Origin: Bacillus sp. P14.5
Lineage (GTDB): Bacteria; Bacillota; Bacilli; Bacillales; Bacillaceae_B
DNA length: 64,000 nt
NCBI RefSeq assembly: GCF_003316765.1
Contig: NZ_NIJF01000116.1
Location: 62,001 to 126,000 of the forward strand
Reading direction: 5' to 3'
The notes under the pieces are model-generated. The model did not search any database. It saw only the letters and a list, made by a program, of their open reading frames with translations, and was not told the origin of the DNA. Below, piece by piece: positions 34,328 through 42,738 of this stretch; the stretch's first letter is position 1, and every line of letters begins with the position of its first letter. The position numbers and the translations under genes were made by a program.

Positions 34328-35253
34328 AGCCAGAATTAGCATCCTTACTAGAAAGATATGAAAGCCGGATTTTAGGGCAGGGAACAAACCTGCGGCTGCT
34401 GCTGTCAGCAATATTGGCAGGAGGGCACGTTTTAATTGAAGGGGTACCGGGAACCGGAAAAACGCAGATGGTCCGCACGCTGGCAAGCCTTCTTGACGGA
34501 AAGTTCAGCCGCATTCAGTTCACGCCGGATCTGCTGCCGAGTGATATCACGGGAAGCACGATCTACAATATGAAAGACAGTTCATTTCAAACATTAAAGG
34601 GACCGATTTTTACCAATATCCTTTTAGCGGACGAAATCAACAGGACACCGGCTAAAACCCAGGCAGCCCTTTTGGAAGCCATGGAAGAAAAGCAAGTGAC
34701 AATCCAGGGTGAAACCTATGCCCTTCCGGAAGTTTTCTTTGTAGTCGCAACCCAGAATCCGATTGAGTATGAAGGAACCTATCCACTGCCAGAGGCGCAG
34801 CAGGACCGTTTTCTTTTCAAATTGAATATCGAATTTCCTGAGCTTGAAGAAGAAAAAAGAGTACTGAGAGCTGTCCTTGAAGGAGTCTTCGGCGGTGGTT
34901 CAGTAGAGCCTGCTTTGGATACAGAAACCTTTGCAAGCATCCGCAGGGAAGTGGAAGGAATCACAATCAGCGAAAGCGTGCTCGACTATATTATGAAAAT
35001 TGTCCGGAAAACGAGGGACACGGAGTCCATCCGTTTCGGCGCTTCTACAAGGGCGGCAATTTCCATCGGAAAAGCGGCGCAGGCCTGGGCGTATATGGCC
35101 GGCCGGGATTATGTCACTCCTGACGATATCAAGATTACTGCGCGTCCGGCTTTGAGACACAGAATCCAAATCTCGCCGCATATGGAATTGGAGGGAGCGA
35201 CGGTTGATACGATCATTGAAGAACTTGTGGGGGCGGTTCCTGTTCCGAGATAA
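34324..35253 (+). CDS. MoxR-family AAA+ ATPase
   Basis: 309 residues. Walker A 'GVPGTGKT', Walker B 'LLADEINRTPAKTQAALLEA', then 'VATQNPIEYEGTYPLPEAQ' with 'DRF', the standard MoxR sensor-1 and arginine region. The C-terminal lid domain runs from 'VLDYIMKIVRKTRDTESIRF' onward. MoxR proteins act as chaperone-like ATPases that insert cofactors or remodel partners, usually encoded beside VWA or DUF58 proteins as here. ATG 34324 overlaps the previous stop (ATGA) and has GAGGAAGG; an upstream frame extension to 34279 is not needed. Confidence 0.93.
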   Translation: MKPELASLLERYESRILGQGTNLRLLLSAILAGGHVLIEGVPGTGKTQMVRTLASLLDGKFSRIQFTPDLLPSDITGSTIYNMKDSSFQTLKGPIFTNILLADEINRTPAKTQAALLEAMEEKQVTIQGETYALPEVFFVVATQNPIEYEGTYPLPEAQQDRFLFKLNIEFPELEEEKRVLRAVLEGVFGGGSVEPALDTETFASIRREVEGITISESVLDYIMKIVRKTRDTESIRFGASTRAAISIGKAAQAWAYMAGRDYVTPDDIKITARPALRHRIQISPHMELEGATVDTIIEELVGAVPVPR

Positions 35254-36559
35254 AGGGATCCTGCCTACCGGAAGATTAATCGCTTCATGGGCACTGTTTT
35301 CGGCCCTGTTGCTGGCAGGAGCCTTCTTTGGCATCACATGGACATTGATTTTCACGTTGAATGGGCTGTTTCTTCTTTTAAGTTTCAGCGATTTGCTGTT
35401 TTCTCCCCGTAAGAATGAGATTTCGGTCACCAGGGAAACTCCGGGAGAAATGGAGCGCGGGCTGGATTATGATGTCTCGGTTAGAATCACAAGCCGTTCG
35501 GCGAACCGTTTTTCGTTTAAAATAAGGGACGGTCTTCCACAGTCATTCCGAAGCGTCTTCCCATTAAAAGGAACCGCAGGAGAAGGGACGTCATCATTTC
35601 AATACAAAACAATTGCGCCGGTCAGGGGTAGGTATGATATCGAGAAGCTTTACCTGCGGTACCGGAGCAAGCTTGGTTTATGGGAAAAACAAAAAACATA
35701 TACAATAGAAGAAAGTGTGAAGGTCATACCGGATTTGACTGATACGAAACGATTCTTGGAGAATGCGCAGCAGTTCTTGCTTTATGAAGGCTTGAAAATC
35801 CGCAAGATGAAAAGCGGAGCGGGGGAATTCTCGAAAATCAGAAATTATGCGGTCGGAGATGATCCGCGGAAAATCAACTGGCGCCAAACAGCCAAGCTTC
35901 GGGAAGTCATGACGAATGAGTATGAACCTGAGCATGGAAAATATATCACGGTATTGATTGACTGCGGCCGGATGATGGGAGCAGAGCTGACGAAAGGAAA
36001 CCGTCTGGAAAGAGCACTGGAAGCGGCCATGACAGTGAGCGCGGCTGCCCTGCAAAAAGGGGATTATGTTTCGGTTCTCGCTTTTTCAAAGGATGTCAAA
36101 GTCTTCGTCCCGCCGGCAAAAGGAATGGCCCACCTGCAGACAATCCTTCACAGCATATACAATCTCCAAGTGGATTCAGCAGAATCAAATTACGCCGCTG
36201 TCCTCAGCTACTTGCAAACCGTCCAGAAAAAACGCAGTTTGCTGCTGTTGTTCAGTGACGTCGGATCCTTCCTTCATGAAGGAGGCGCTTTGACCTATCT
36301 GCAGCGATTGCGCCAGCGCCATCTGTTTTTAATGCTGGGGATTGAAGACCGGACCCTGTTGAACAGGGCTGGAGAGGAACCTCAGTCTATGAAGAATACG
36401 ATGGTCAAGAGCATGGCACAGCAGCAGCTTCTGATAAAGAAGCGTGAAAAGGTAAAGTGGGAAAAAAGAGGCCTCCAAATGGCGGAGGCTCGGGAAGAGA
36501 AATTGGCGGCAAGCGCGGTTTCTCATTATATCGATATCATGAACCGCGGGCTGCTGTAG
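35204..36559 (+). CDS. DUF58-family protein
   Basis: 451 residues. Two N-terminal membrane helices ('LIASWALFSALLLAGAFFGI' and 'WTLIFTLNGLFLLLSF') precede a beta-rich region and the DUF58 core 'FSKIRNYAVGDDPRKINWRQ', then a VWA-like domain ('ITVLIDCGRMMGAELTKGNR' with degenerate MIDAS). It pairs with MoxR ATPases. TTG 35204 lies inside the MoxR gene (50-base overlap) and is supported by GGAGGG eight bases upstream. The C-terminus converges with the SpoIIM-like gene, overlapping its end by 23 bases. Confidence 0.9.
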   Translation: MIRSLKNLWGRFLFRDKGILPTGRLIASWALFSALLLAGAFFGITWTLIFTLNGLFLLLSFSDLLFSPRKNEISVTRETPGEMERGLDYDVSVRITSRSANRFSFKIRDGLPQSFRSVFPLKGTAGEGTSSFQYKTIAPVRGRYDIEKLYLRYRSKLGLWEKQKTYTIEESVKVIPDLTDTKRFLENAQQFLLYEGLKIRKMKSGAGEFSKIRNYAVGDDPRKINWRQTAKLREVMTNEYEPEHGKYITVLIDCGRMMGAELTKGNRLERALEAAMTVSAAALQKGDYVSVLAFSKDVKVFVPPAKGMAHLQTILHSIYNLQVDSAESNYAAVLSYLQTVQKKRSLLLLFSDVGSFLHEGGALTYLQRLRQRHLFLMLGIEDRTLLNRAGEEPQSMKNTMVKSMAQQQLLIKKREKVKWEKRGLQMAEAREEKLAASAVSHYIDIMNRGLL

Positions 36560-37514
36560 GTTTCTTCTTCAGCAGCATCGCCCCGATCAGGACATAAAGG
36601 ATCAAACCAATGACCGTCAGACCGGCAATCAGGTATTTTGCTTCCAATGAGAGAGTTGAAGGTGTAATGAAACCCTCAATGATACCAGCGATGACAAACA
36701 GCGGAATGGTTCCGAGAAGCAGCAGGACAGATTGTTTTGCCTGCTGCTTTAATACATAGCCGCGTGAGTAAGGTCCCGGGACGAAGAGCTTGTAGCCCAT
36801 GAGAAGACCGGCGCCGCCGGCAATGAAAATCGCGGTCAGCTCAATCATGCCGTGCGGAACGATATAAGCCCAGAATTCATAGCTCTTGCCGTAGTGCCAG
36901 AATAGTGCGGCAATCGCACCGACAATGATTCCGTTATAAATCAGCACGTAGACGGTCAACAGGCCGAATGTGATTCCGCCGGCGAATGCCAGGAAGGCCA
37001 CCTGTATATTATTCGTCATGATAGTGGCCGACATCATCGGTGAATCGACCTCGCCTTCATTTTCGCCGAGTCTGTCAGGGTCGAAGCTCTGAGCCATATT
37101 TTCAGGCAGGACGGAATATATGTGCAGCGGGTCATCAGCTACGGCAAAGAAGCTGCCCAAGCCCCCGATGGTAAAAAGAATCATGGCGACGGCAATCATT
37201 TTCCACTGCTGCAGAAACAGGTCGATGAAGGTAACGCCAAAGAAATGCCGGACCTGCTTCAGGCTGGAAACCTGGTCGCGATAAAGAAGATTATGAGATT
37301 TGGAGACGAGTTCGTTCAAGTAAGGTGTGACTTCCTCTTGGGGATAATAAGTCTGGCTGTATGATAGATTCTGTGCGGCTTTCTGGTAAAGACGGCTGAA
37401 GCGGTTGATATCGGCTCCCTTGATTTTGCTTTTTCGCTTATGCATTGTGGCAGCCAGTTCCTCCAGCTCCTTCCAATCCTGGCGGTGATGCTGGATGAAT
37501 TGCTTTGAGTTCAT
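36537..37514 (-). CDS. Stage II sporulation protein M family protein
   Basis: 325 residues. The cytoplasmic N-terminal region 'FIQHHRQDWKELEELAATMH' is the conserved start of the DUF95/SpoIIM-like family; about five membrane segments follow, with 'NNIQVAFLAFAGGITFGLLT' and 'PHGMIELTAIFIAGGAGLLM' as family motifs. In genomes with DUF58, MoxR and RDD proteins, members of this family form part of the same cluster and are not the sporulation-specific SpoIIM itself. ATG 37514 has AGCAGGTG. It reads opposite to its neighbours and overlaps the DUF58 gene end. Confidence 0.87.
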   Translation of the reverse strand: MNSKQFIQHHRQDWKELEELAATMHKRKSKIKGADINRFSRLYQKAAQNLSYSQTYYPQEEVTPYLNELVSKSHNLLYRDQVSSLKQVRHFFGVTFIDLFLQQWKMIAVAMILFTIGGLGSFFAVADDPLHIYSVLPENMAQSFDPDRLGENEGEVDSPMMSATIMTNNIQVAFLAFAGGITFGLLTVYVLIYNGIIVGAIAALFWHYGKSYEFWAYIVPHGMIELTAIFIAGGAGLLMGYKLFVPGPYSRGYVLKQQAKQSVLLLLGTIPLFVIAGIIEGFITPSTLSLEAKYLIAGLTVIGLILYVLIGAMLLKKKPTAARGS

Positions 37515-37623
37515 TAAAACACCTGCTTTTAGTAGTTTTCTAGATATTAAGGGATTTAGACAATTTTTGGATGGTTCCGTCATCCCTATTATAGTACAAA
37601 ATTCAGGAAATGAGGAATCAGAA

Positions 37624-38430
37624 ATGCAAGAAGAACAGGTTGATATAAAAACTCCCGAATATGTGTCGCTGCAATTCCAGACGGCAGGGCTCGGAAGCAG
37701 GGCAGCAGCATTCCTGATCGATCAGCTGCTCCTCTCCCTGATCAATTTTTCCGTTATCATCGGTCTTGTGTTATTTATGGATATCCAAAGCGGTTTTTTC
37801 TTTTTTGAAGAATCACCGTTCAGTTCCGGGGCGATTGCCATTGCAGTTATCGCATTGTTCGTCATCAACTGGGGGTACTTTTTCGCTTATGAATTTTTTT
37901 CAGGGGGAAAGACACTTGGAAAATCGATCATCGGAATTCGCGTTATCCAGGATAACGGCCAGAGCATCACACTACTATCGAGCTTTATCCGCAATCTCTT
38001 GCGGGTGATTGATATGCTGCCGTTCTATTATATTGTCGGCATGCTGATGATTTTCTTTCATGGAAAACACAAGCGCCTGGGCGACTTGACCGCCGGAACA
38101 GTGGTCGTACACGAGAGAAAGAAAAAATCGAATAAAAAGACGCCGATTGAGAAAGTCGCCTCTTCAAGAGGCTTAAGCCGGGACAGCTTCAGCTTTGAAG
38201 AAGGAGCCTTGAAGACGCTGAAGGCGAAAGAGTGGAAGCTCTTGAAAACCTATATCCAACGTTTCAGGGGCGTCGAAGAGAACCAAAGGCTGATTCTGAC
38301 AAAGCAAGTCTCCGGCATCATCCTCCCTAAAATCGGGATGGAAATGGACAGGCATACGGAAGAGGAGCTGGAAAACATCCTCCTGGTCATCTACCTCAAC
38401 ATTAAAGAAGAGTGGGAATTTGAACTTTGA
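37624..38430 (+). CDS. RDD family membrane protein
   Basis: 268 residues. 'YVSLQFQTAGLGSRAAAFLI' with the R-D-D-type 'AAFLIDQLLL' signature opens the first helix. Further helices are 'FFAYEFFSGGKTLGKSIIGI' and 'FIRNLLRVIDMLPFYYIVGM', with 'HGKHKRLGDLTAGTVVV' closing the domain. A 100-residue charged cytoplasmic tail follows. ATG 37624 has GAGGAATC; an upstream open frame to 37495 lies in the intergenic region. It is divergent from the SpoIIM-like gene, so both can share one regulatory region. Confidence 0.9.
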   Translation: MQEEQVDIKTPEYVSLQFQTAGLGSRAAAFLIDQLLLSLINFSVIIGLVLFMDIQSGFFFFEESPFSSGAIAIAVIALFVINWGYFFAYEFFSGGKTLGKSIIGIRVIQDNGQSITLLSSFIRNLLRVIDMLPFYYIVGMLMIFFHGKHKRLGDLTAGTVVVHERKKKSNKKTPIEKVASSRGLSRDSFSFEEGALKTLKAKEWKLLKTYIQRFRGVEENQRLILTKQVSGIILPKIGMEMDRHTEEELENILLVIYLNIKEEWEFEL

Positions 38431-38439
38431 TCATTTATC

Positions 38440-38472
38440 ACTTTAAAGCCTCAAGAGGGTTGGTTCCTCTTG
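38440..38472 (+). terminator. Terminator after the RDD gene
   Basis: AAGCCTCAAGAGG pairs with CCTCTTGGGGCTT (one mismatch), followed by TTGTG. The left flank CACTTTAAAGC resembles a family B repeat, so the terminator may derive from one. Confidence 0.8.
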
Positions 38473-38524
38473 GGGCTTTTGTGATTTATAGTACTAACAA
38501 AACAGATGGAAATCCAGCTCATGA

Positions 38525-38800
38525 GTGCGAAGCGGCCAGATCCATAATATGTAACTGAAGAAAATGGGCTCCTCGCGACCGAAGCAGCCCCATCTTCATA
38601 CATATCTCAGCTGAAATTTGTCTCTCCCGACCGAAGCCACCCCAACTTCATCCATATCTTTGTGGAAAGGTGGTTCCTCCCGACCGAAGCAGTACGTACT
38701 TCATACATATCTTGGTGAAAATGCGCCCGTCGAGACCGAAGTAACCAAAACATCCTACATATCTCAACGAAAATACGCCCCTCCCGACTGAAGTAACAGC
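38525..38800 (+). repeat. Family D tandem array, 52-53-bp period
   Basis: Units start with GACCGAAG or near variants at 38577, 38629, 38682, 38734 and 38786 (spacings 52, 53, 52, 52), with a decayed unit near 38525. Each unit continues with about nine bases, CTTC or similar, TACATATCT, then a GAAAAT-rich part. The period and the GACCGAAG core equal those of the array at 24522, but here the matching CTTCGGTC arm is lost. The array fills the gap between the RDD terminator and the deacetylase terminator. Confidence 0.82.
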
Positions 38801-38805
38801 AACTT

Positions 38806-38846
38806 AAAGAGCAGAAAAGGGAAAGACATCCCCTTTTCTGCTCTTT
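38806..38846. terminator. Bidirectional terminator between family D array and deacetylase gene
   Basis: AAAGAGCAGAAAAGGGG / CCCCTTTTCTGCTCTTT arms around a short AAAGACAT loop. It serves the minus-strand exopolysaccharide operon. Confidence 0.9.
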
Positions 38847-38878
38847 AAACGATTTGCCTGTCGAGCTAGTCTTCAAGG

Positions 38879-39841
38879 CTATTGCTCAACGTAGTATTTA
38901 AAAGTTTCAAAGTCGACATTATGATAGATTTGGTATCTCGGAATTTCATACAGATGATGATCTCTTGTGGCGGCTTCATCAACGACCGTGAATGCCATCT
39001 TGAAGCCAAGCTCTTTCAAGACGCTGATGGTATCAGGTGAGTATTCGCCATACGGATAGGCGAAACCAAGGTTTTCTCCGTTCAGGTGCTGCATACTGGT
39101 TTTGATATCATTATAGATTTCATCTTGAGGTTTCGCCACAAGGTAGGAAGGATGATTTCCCCACGCGTCCACCGGTTTGTCCTTGTCCCTTTTATGGTAG
39201 TTGTAAGTGTGGCTCTGATAATCAAACACATCGCAGCTTTTCTCCATTTCCTTTTTGCTGAGGTACTGTGAAAGCTTTGGAGAGAAGGAGTATCTTTTGT
39301 TTGTAATCGCTCCCGTCACGATGAAATTCGTGGCATTGAATCCGTATTTCTTCAGAATCGGGTAGGCTTCCTCGTAGTTGTCTTTGAACCCGTCGTCAAA
39401 GGTGAGGACCACACTTTTTTCCGGAATGTCAATCTCTCCTTTTAAAAAAGCGTGGAGTTCTTTTAGCGTCAGAGTTTCATAGCCATTCTCATGGAGGTAC
39501 TCCATGTGTTTCGCAAATTCCTCCGAATATACAATCATTGAGTTGACTTCTCCATTGATATAGTGGACTTTCTTTAAATCCTCTTTGCCCAGTATGCGGT
39601 GATACGTCAGGATTGGGATGGAGTCCGCTGCATTTCCCTCTGCCTCAAATTCTCGAATCTCCATTTCGGAGCCTCTCACGCAAGCTTCCATTTCCACCTG
39701 TTCTTCAGCAGGAAGCACCCCGTCATGTTCCTCCGCCAGCAGGGAATATTCTTCGATAGTAAGGCTGAATCCGACGGCGATGATGCTTAACAAGGTGAAA
39801 AAACCGACGGCAAAAGCTGTTTTTCCAAAGATGTTCTTCAT
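38879..39841 (-). CDS. Polysaccharide deacetylase (NodB domain, IcaB/PgaB-like)
   Basis: 320 residues with an N-terminal signal-anchor ('TAFAVGFFTLLSIIAVGF'). The NodB domain shows 'IPILTYHRIL', the catalytic 'SVVLTFDDGFKDNYEEAYPI' with its Asp-Asp pair, the metal histidines in 'YQSHTYNYH' and 'GFAYPYGEYSPDTISVLKEL'. Together with the GT2 synthase it fits partial de-N-acetylation of a poly-N-acetylglucosamine chain at the cell surface. ATG 39841 overlaps the GT2 stop (ATGA) and has AAAGGAG. Last gene of the three-gene operon. Confidence 0.9.
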   Translation of the reverse strand: MKNIFGKTAFAVGFFTLLSIIAVGFSLTIEEYSLLAEEHDGVLPAEEQVEMEACVRGSEMEIREFEAEGNAADSIPILTYHRILGKEDLKKVHYINGEVNSMIVYSEEFAKHMEYLHENGYETLTLKELHAFLKGEIDIPEKSVVLTFDDGFKDNYEEAYPILKKYGFNATNFIVTGAITNKRYSFSPKLSQYLSKKEMEKSCDVFDYQSHTYNYHKRDKDKPVDAWGNHPSYLVAKPQDEIYNDIKTSMQHLNGENLGFAYPYGEYSPDTISVLKELGFKMAFTVVDEAATRDHHLYEIPRYQIYHNVDFETFKYYVEQ

Positions 39842-41187
39842 GCTCTTTCGACTCCTTTCCAAGCAATTTTTCCGGATCGTTCCAGCTTGTCCCAGGCGTG
39901 GGGGCTGTGAAAGTATGACAAGGTTCCGTACACAACGAACGACAGGTTGATCAGCATCCTGAACAAGATGATGTCAATCGGCAGGAAGAGCAGAAACCTC
40001 ACCAGGTCATTCTTTGAAAATCTCAAGCCATGCAGGTAGCTGACGAACATGGTTGTTACACTTTGATAAATAAACAGCAGGAAAGCGCCCGACATCAGCA
40101 TCAGAAGCAACGTGAGCTGGCCGCCGTTCATATACAGCATCAGTGGAGTAAGCAGTACCGGGAACGCACTGAGTGTCCCGATCGTAAACTGATCGACCAG
40201 AAAGAACACCGAGAATGTTTTGGGCAGATTTCGGAAATAATCCTTCCGGTAATAAATCAGGCAGTCAATGAATGCCTTCTGCCAGCGGACTCTCTGTTTG
40301 AACATGTTTTTCAGTGTGCTAGGGCATTCTGTGTAGCAGAGGGCTGCTGGAACAAAAATGATGCTCTCCTTGCTGCCGCGTTCTTTAATCCATTTATGAA
40401 GTTTGAGGGTGATATCCATATCTTCCCCGACCGTCTTCCTGAAGCCTTTTATACCAAAGAGAGTTTCCCTTCTGAAGGCACCGAAGGCACCGGCAATGAC
40501 GGTGATTGAATTCATTGCTGCCTGTGCTCTTTTATGTAAGTAGAATGAAGACAGATACTGAAGGAACTGAAATTTTATCACATTGTTCACTTTAAGAGTG
40601 GGCTTCAAATTTTCCAGGGAGCCGTTAAAGGCTTGTGAAATCAAAACATTTCCGCCGCAGGCAATGACGTTCTTCCTTTGGAATGCGGAGTTCATTTCGT
40701 TCAGGGAATTTCTTTCTAAAATGCTGTCGGCATCAAGCGTAATGACAAGTTCTTTTTCGCTGAAATTAATGCCGGCATTAAGGGAATCGGCTTTTCCGCC
40801 ATTTTTTTTGTTGATGACAAAGATGGAGGGATACTTCTGCGATTGATAAAAAGCGGTGACTCTTTCATGCTTCAGGCGGGTGTCGACCATGCGGCTTACT
40901 GGTTTTAACAGAAGAGCCTCATTTAAAACATCCAGCGTCCGGTCCTTCGAGCCGTCATTGACGATGAGGAGTTCTGCGTCCTCATAGGCGACACGGTTGA
41001 ATCCCTGGATGCAGTTCTCAATGACTTTTTCCTCATTATAAGCAGGGACAATGACAGAAAAACTGTGCATCTTCGTGATCTTGTTCTTATGTTTATTTTC
41101 ATCTTTGAAAAGAGGGATCAGGACATATAGAGTTTGAAATAAGACAAAAGATAAAAACACGGCAAACGTGAGGTAAATCATGGTCAT
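39838..41187 (-). CDS. Processive family 2 glycosyltransferase (poly-GlcNAc synthase-like)
   Basis: 449 residues, IcaA/PgaC-like. An N-terminal membrane helix is followed by the GT-A domain with 'SVIVPAYNEEKVIENCIQGF', 'LLIVNDGSKDRT', 'LVITLDADSILERN', the acceptor-site 'TVGEDMDITLKL' and 'FKQRVRWQKAFIDC' (QxxRW). Then come several C-terminal membrane helices. These D, DxD, D and QxxRW elements define processive synthases that polymerise and export a beta-linked chain. The neighbouring deacetylase points to poly-beta-1,6-GlcNAc or a related polymer, by inference. ATG 41187 follows AAGGAGG. Confidence 0.9.
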   Translation of the reverse strand: MTMIYLTFAVFLSFVLFQTLYVLIPLFKDENKHKNKITKMHSFSVIVPAYNEEKVIENCIQGFNRVAYEDAELLIVNDGSKDRTLDVLNEALLLKPVSRMVDTRLKHERVTAFYQSQKYPSIFVINKKNGGKADSLNAGINFSEKELVITLDADSILERNSLNEMNSAFQRKNVIACGGNVLISQAFNGSLENLKPTLKVNNVIKFQFLQYLSSFYLHKRAQAAMNSITVIAGAFGAFRRETLFGIKGFRKTVGEDMDITLKLHKWIKERGSKESIIFVPAALCYTECPSTLKNMFKQRVRWQKAFIDCLIYYRKDYFRNLPKTFSVFFLVDQFTIGTLSAFPVLLTPLMLYMNGGQLTLLLMLMSGAFLLFIYQSVTTMFVSYLHGLRFSKNDLVRFLLFLPIDIILFRMLINLSFVVYGTLSYFHSPHAWDKLERSGKIAWKGVERA

Positions 41188-41202
41188 TGTTTTTCCTCCT
41201 TA

Positions 41203-42066
41203 CTATTGCTTCTGAAAAACCTGCTGCTGGTAGACGCGCACATGGTCGATCAGCATTTCTTTCGGGTACTCCTCATCTGGATGGGGATCTCCAGGCCATT
41301 CTCCGCCAATCGCTGTATTCATATAAAGATACATCGGGACATCGGGGGAGTGCTCCTCAGATTGAAACACAACATTTCCGTCCAGTGTCCAGGTTAATTT
41401 TCCCGGTTCCCAGATCAAACCGTAATCATGAAATTCTTCGGTGAAATCAAGCTGCTCACTGATATAGTGGGAGTAGTCTCTCTGCCGCTCGCCATTCTCG
41501 TCTTCCCAATGAACGACTTGGAAGTATTCGTTAGGCTTCTGTCCTAAAAAGTCCATGATATTGATTTCCGGCAGCCAATCTTCTTCACTGGGGACCATCC
41601 AGAAAGCGGGGAACATTCCCTTACCCTCAGGGAGCTTGGCTCTGATTTCAACCATTCCATACCGGAATTGAAATTTATTTTCTGTTGTGACGGCACCGGA
41701 TGTGTAATCGCGGCCTCTGTAGGTTTCTTTCTTGCTTTCAATTTTCAGGTGGCCATCCATCACTTCCACATTGGATGGGGAGTAGTATTGTAATTCGTCA
41801 TTTTTATCTGACGGCCAATCCTGTGCATTCCAGTTGGCAAGGGAGTCAGTGTCAGAAAACTCATCATGCCAGACAAGCGTCCAGCCATCGATCTTCGTCT
41901 CTTTTTCCTCCCACTCTTCTTTGAGGTTTTTTGGTTGCGGCTTTTCCAATTCTTCCGCTTTGGCAGTAGGCTGTGAAGTTTGGGTGAGGTCAGTGAAAAA
42001 TTCTTGTTGTTCACTGCAGCCGGAGAGCAGGATTCCTATTGCCAATATCACACTTAGGCTTCTCAT
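41203..42066 (-). CDS. GH16-like lipoprotein with altered catalytic motif
   Basis: 287 residues. Signal peptide with lipobox LLSGC (Cys17), a proline/glutamate linker, then a GH16 beta-jellyroll: 'WTLVWHDEFSDTDSLANWNA', 'FQFRYGMVEIRAKLPEGKGM' and 'FPAFWMVP', 'YGLIWEPGKLTWTLDGNVVF'. The catalytic motif, normally E-I-D-I-x-E, reads E167-I-N169-I-M-D172: the assisting Asp is Asn and the acid/base Glu is Asp. Activity may be weak or lost, so it may instead bind or guide the polymer made by the next two genes. ATG 42066 has GGGAGGT. First gene of the operon. Confidence 0.87.
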   Translation of the reverse strand: MRSLSVILAIGILLSGCSEQQEFFTDLTQTSQPTAKAEELEKPQPKNLKEEWEEKETKIDGWTLVWHDEFSDTDSLANWNAQDWPSDKNDELQYYSPSNVEVMDGHLKIESKKETYRGRDYTSGAVTTENKFQFRYGMVEIRAKLPEGKGMFPAFWMVPSEEDWLPEINIMDFLGQKPNEYFQVVHWEDENGERQRDYSHYISEQLDFTEEFHDYGLIWEPGKLTWTLDGNVVFQSEEHSPDVPMYLYMNTAIGGEWPGDPHPDEEYPKEMLIDHVRVYQQQVFQKQ

Positions 42067-42088
42067 ATTCGTATTACCTCCCAAAGTG

Positions 42089-42104
42089 ATTCTTTATTAA
42101 GAAC
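42089..42104. promoter_or_regulatory. SinR-like palindromic operator, site 1
   Basis: ATTCTTTATTAAGAAC, one mismatch from the palindrome GTTCTTnnnnAAGAAC. It lies in the untranslated leader, just upstream of the GH16 ribosome binding site. Confidence 0.55.
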
Positions 42105-42132
42105 GATAAGTTCAAAAAAATAAACCATGTAT

Positions 42133-42162
42133 AAAATAGATTTGGTTCTTCATTAAGAACAA
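42133..42162 (-). promoter_or_regulatory. Possible promoter of the exopolysaccharide operon
   Basis: On the minus strand TTGTTC (42162-42157) is followed after 18 bases by TATTTT (42138-42133). The -35 hexamer overlaps operator site 2, as expected for repression. Other -10 choices such as TATACA next to it are possible. Confidence 0.4.
42145..42160. promoter_or_regulatory. SinR-like palindromic operator, site 2
   Basis: GTTCTTCATTAAGAAC: perfect 6-bp arms with a 4-bp spacer. It starts 56 bp from site 1 and overlaps the proposed -35 box. Confidence 0.6.
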
Positions 42163-42204
42163 ATCTGCCGAAAAAATTTCCCTTTGAGTTGCCAAGGGAC
42201 TGTT

Positions 42205-42220
42205 GTTCTTTAATAAGAAC
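42205..42220. promoter_or_regulatory. SinR-like palindromic operator, site 3
   Basis: GTTCTTTAATAAGAAC: perfect 6-bp arms, 60 bp upstream of site 2. The half-site GTTCTTT fits the published Bacillus subtilis SinR half-site GTTCTYT. Confidence 0.62.
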
Positions 42221-42526
42221 GATGTAAAGACGAGTTTAGCAGATGATACTATCTCTGTCTACAAATATACTCATAAAGTTTCAAAAATTTCTCTATGTAT
42301 TCTAAAGTATTTGAGCCATTATGTCGAATGAATCACACAGACTCAAGTTGCTGAATTTGTTCGTTATAATGGAATTACCCGGGTGGCTAGCTGCTAAACC
42401 TAATGGATGAAAAATTCCTTTAAAGACTAAAAGGCTGACTTGTAAGTACATTAATATAGATGGCTCTTTACTAAATGATTGTTGCTTTTGAATGCTAGTT
42501 TACCCTCATCTCTCTAGTTCGTAGAA

Positions 42527-42646
42527 GGATTGGAGCGGAAGGCGTGCGACCTCCTGCGGGACTAGCGGGACAGGTGAGACCCCACAGGCGAAGCCGAGGA
42601 GGCTCACCGCCCGCCCCGCGGAGTCGCGCGCCTGGAGCGGAAATCC
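42527..42646 (-). repeat. Family C element, copy 5 (complete, 120 bp, reverse)
   Basis: GGATTGGAGCGGAAGGCGTG at the left and CCTGGAGCGGAAATCC at the right, nearly identical to the reverse of copy 3 at 15531. It lies between the exopolysaccharide operon promoter and the TrhO terminator. Nothing else is seen in 42221-42526. Confidence 0.9.
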
Positions 42647-42690
42647 ATTACGATTAAGAAAAGCCGCAATGTTTGCGAAAGCGGGCATAT

Positions 42691-42725
42691 TAAAAAAAGC
42701 TTGAGAGCCATGGCCCTCAAGCTTT
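42691..42725 (-). terminator. Terminator of the trhO gene
   Basis: On the minus strand AAAGCTTGAGGGCCATGG folds on itself (AAAGCTTGAG / CTCAAGCTTT) and is followed by TTTTTTTA. Confidence 0.9.
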
Positions 42726-42738
42726 ATCATATAAGAGA

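Noticed and set aside
36537..37514. Calling this gene the sporulation engulfment protein SpoIIM
   Set aside because: Only family membership is shown. It is longer than SpoIIM and sits with DUF58/MoxR/RDD genes, a context distinct from the sporulation gene.
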